Shown here: positions 62,894-64,000 of the stretch, one piece after another | Numbering within the stretch: the stretch's first letter is position 1 | How the letters are laid out: the number at the start of each line of letters is the position of its first letter | Source of the DNA: Burkholderia sp. 8Y | GTDB taxonomy: Bacteria; Pseudomonadota; Gammaproteobacteria; Burkholderiales; Burkholderiaceae | Assembly (NCBI RefSeq): GCF_902506145.1 | Contig: NZ_LR733520.1 | Span: 1,150,640 to 1,214,639 of the forward strand | Length of the DNA: 64,000 nt | Reading direction: 5' to 3' | Notes under the pieces: model-generated | Told to the model about the DNA's origin: nothing | Database searches by the model: none | What the model saw: the letters and a program-made list of their open reading frames with translations, nothing else | Position numbers and translations under genes: made by a program

Positions 62894-64000
62894 ATGACCA
62901 CCGAAGACATTCGTATTGACACAGCCAACGGCATCGGCTTCATTACGCTCGATCGTCCGAAAGCTCTAAACGCGCTGACGCCCTCGATGCTGCACGCGAT
63001 CGGCGAGGCGCTGCGGGCGTGGCGTCACGATCAGGCGATTCGCGCTGTCGTCGTCTACAGCCCGCACCTGCGCGCGTTTTGCGCGGGCGGCGACATCCGT
63101 TTCCTCTATGAAGCCGCGAAAACCGGCGACCGCGATTCCATCGACGCGTTCTTCACGGAAGAGTACAAGCTCAATCACGCCATTTTCACGTTCCCGAAGC
63201 CGTATATCGCGGTGGTGAACGGCGTCGTGATGGGCGGCGGCATGGGCATTTCGCAAGGCGCGCATCACACGGGCGGACTGCGCATCGTCACGCAGTCCAC
63301 GAAGATGGCGATGCCGGAAACACGCATCGGACTCTTTCCGGATGTCGGCGTGAGCTGGTTCCTCGCGCGTGCGCTCGGCGCGATCGGCCGCTACCTTGCC
63401 GCGACGGGCGCGAGCATCGGCCCCGCCGACGCGCTTTACGCCCGCCTGGCCGACGCGTATCTCGACGACGGCGCGCTGCCCGGCCTGATCGAATCGCTGC
63501 GGCATCAGCGTTTTCTGGATGGCGTCGCGATCGTGCGCTTCGTCGAGAACGAGACCACGAAGTACAAGGTCTCGCCGATTCCGGACACGAGCGCCCTCGC
63601 GCAGGCGCGCGCGCTCATCGACAAGCATTTCGCGGCGGGCAACGGCGCGGCCATTCTGGCGTCGCTGGAGCGCGACGCGGATGCGTCCGGCAACGAATGG
63701 GTCCGCGCGACGGCGGCGGCATTGCGCGAGCGTTCGCCGCTGTCGGTAGACGTTTCGCTTCAGCAAGTGGACCGTGCGCGTTTCTCGACGATGGCCGAAA
63801 CGCTGCGCCGCGATCTGGATCTCACGCGTTCGGTGTTCGAGCGGGGCGACGTGCTCGAAGGCATCCGCGCGCGCATCGTCGACAAGGACGATCAGCCGCA
63901 ATGGAAAGTGGCGCGCGCCGAGGACGTGCAGGCGCAACAGGTCGACCGCATGTTCGACAGCGCGTGGACGCCGGCGACGCACCCGCTGCGCTCACTGAAA
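62894..64000 (+). CDS. 3-hydroxyisobutyryl-CoA hydrolase (enoyl-CoA hydratase/isomerase superfamily), 3' end outside window
   Basis: The open frame runs from ATG 62894 to the last base (369 codons, no stop), so only a short C-terminal piece is missing. It has the crotonase fold: FITLDRPKALNALTP, the oxyanion-hole block RAFCAGGDIRFLYEAAK and VNGVVMGGGMGISQGAHHT. The PETRIGLFPDVGVSWFLARA segment, with its Glu and Asp, marks the 3-hydroxyisobutyryl-CoA hydrolase branch of valine catabolism, as does the ECH_2-type second half (FVENETTKYKVSP; RSPLSVDVSLQQVDRARF). An enoyl-CoA hydratase is the less likely alternative. A TetR regulator gene precedes it. Confidence 0.88.
   Translation, partial: MTTEDIRIDTANGIGFITLDRPKALNALTPSMLHAIGEALRAWRHDQAIRAVVVYSPHLRAFCAGGDIRFLYEAAKTGDRDSIDAFFTEEYKLNHAIFTFPKPYIAVVNGVVMGGGMGISQGAHHTGGLRIVTQSTKMAMPETRIGLFPDVGVSWFLARALGAIGRYLAATGASIGPADALYARLADAYLDDGALPGLIESLRHQRFLDGVAIVRFVENETTKYKVSPIPDTSALAQARALIDKHFAAGNGAAILASLERDADASGNEWVRATAAALRERSPLSVDVSLQQVDRARFSTMAETLRRDLDLTRSVFERGDVLEGIRARIVDKDDQPQWKVARAEDVQAQQVDRMFDSAWTPATHPLRSLK

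Noticed and set aside
62966-63982. Minus-strand frame of 338 codons near the window end
   Set aside because: It is antisense to the plus-strand acyl-CoA hydrolase frame, which carries crotonase-family motifs throughout.

Overview
The window is a GC-rich proteobacterial chromosome segment with dense genes, few spacers and some GTG/TTG starts. The gene order bamA-skp-lpxD-fabZ-lpxA-lpxB-rnhB, ppsR/ppsA and guaB/guaA, and the protein sequences themselves, point to a beta-proteobacterium of the Burkholderiaceae (Paraburkholderia/Caballeronia/Burkholderia type). That placement is inference from family knowledge; no search was run. No transposase, integrase, phage gene or CRISPR array was seen.

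Region 1 (1-16599 and 17640-19223) is core housekeeping. It holds outer-membrane assembly and lipid A synthesis (3' end of bamA, skp, lpxD, fabZ, lpxA, lpxB), rnhB, a SPOUT rRNA methyltransferase, the divergent ppsR/ppsA pair, an NfeD-stomatin pair, smpB facing ratA-rnfH, an EamA exporter, guaB and guaA. Between guaB and guaA lies an unusual membrane protein whose C-terminus is six tandem octapeptides (DPxTGR type).

Region 2 (19259-27909) holds a 2'-5' RNA ligase family protein, a VanX/DdpX-like D-Ala-D-Ala dipeptidase followed by a complete dipeptide-type ABC transporter (one binding protein, two permeases, two ATPases), a DUF1992 protein, tadA and an LD-carboxypeptidase. Together the dipeptidase, transporter and LD-carboxypeptidase suggest peptidoglycan-fragment scavenging.

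Region 3 (about 28000-45660) is the most coherent accessory module: purine-ring catabolism. A GntR/FCD regulator whose promoter carries two operator-like palindromes is followed by an NCS1 permease, a hydantoin/allantoin racemase, allantoinase PuuE, OHCU decarboxylase, allantoicase and ureidoglycolate lyase. After a threonine aldolase come, on the other strand, 5-hydroxyisourate hydrolase and the cytochrome-c-fused urate hydroxylase PuuD, then an 8-oxoguanine deaminase, a LysR regulator, and a BMP-type purine-nucleoside ABC importer. On paper this takes 8-oxoguanine or urate through 5-hydroxyisourate, OHCU, allantoin, allantoate and ureidoglycolate to glyoxylate and urea.

Region 4 (45695-58786) is mixed: dodecin, MscL, a DUF2252 protein, the glycogen debranching enzyme GlgX with a small hydrophobic protein behind it, a PspA/IM30 protein with a TPR membrane protein, a ribbon-helix-helix-like protein, class A penicillin-binding protein PBP1A, and a copper-related trio (DUF2946, CopC, PCu(A)C).

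Region 5 (58977-64000) starts with an initiator tRNA that has its own promoter and terminator. It continues with small poorly characterised proteins (UPF0303/GlcG-like, a lipoprotein, two overlapping unknowns, DUF1488, a small membrane protein), a TetR regulator and the nearly complete 5' part of a 3-hydroxyisobutyryl-CoA hydrolase gene that runs off the window.

The best leads for something not yet described are the octapeptide-repeat membrane protein, the regulatory architecture of the purine module, and a 36-bp tandem repeat inside the nucleoside-importer operon. The pathways themselves are known ones.
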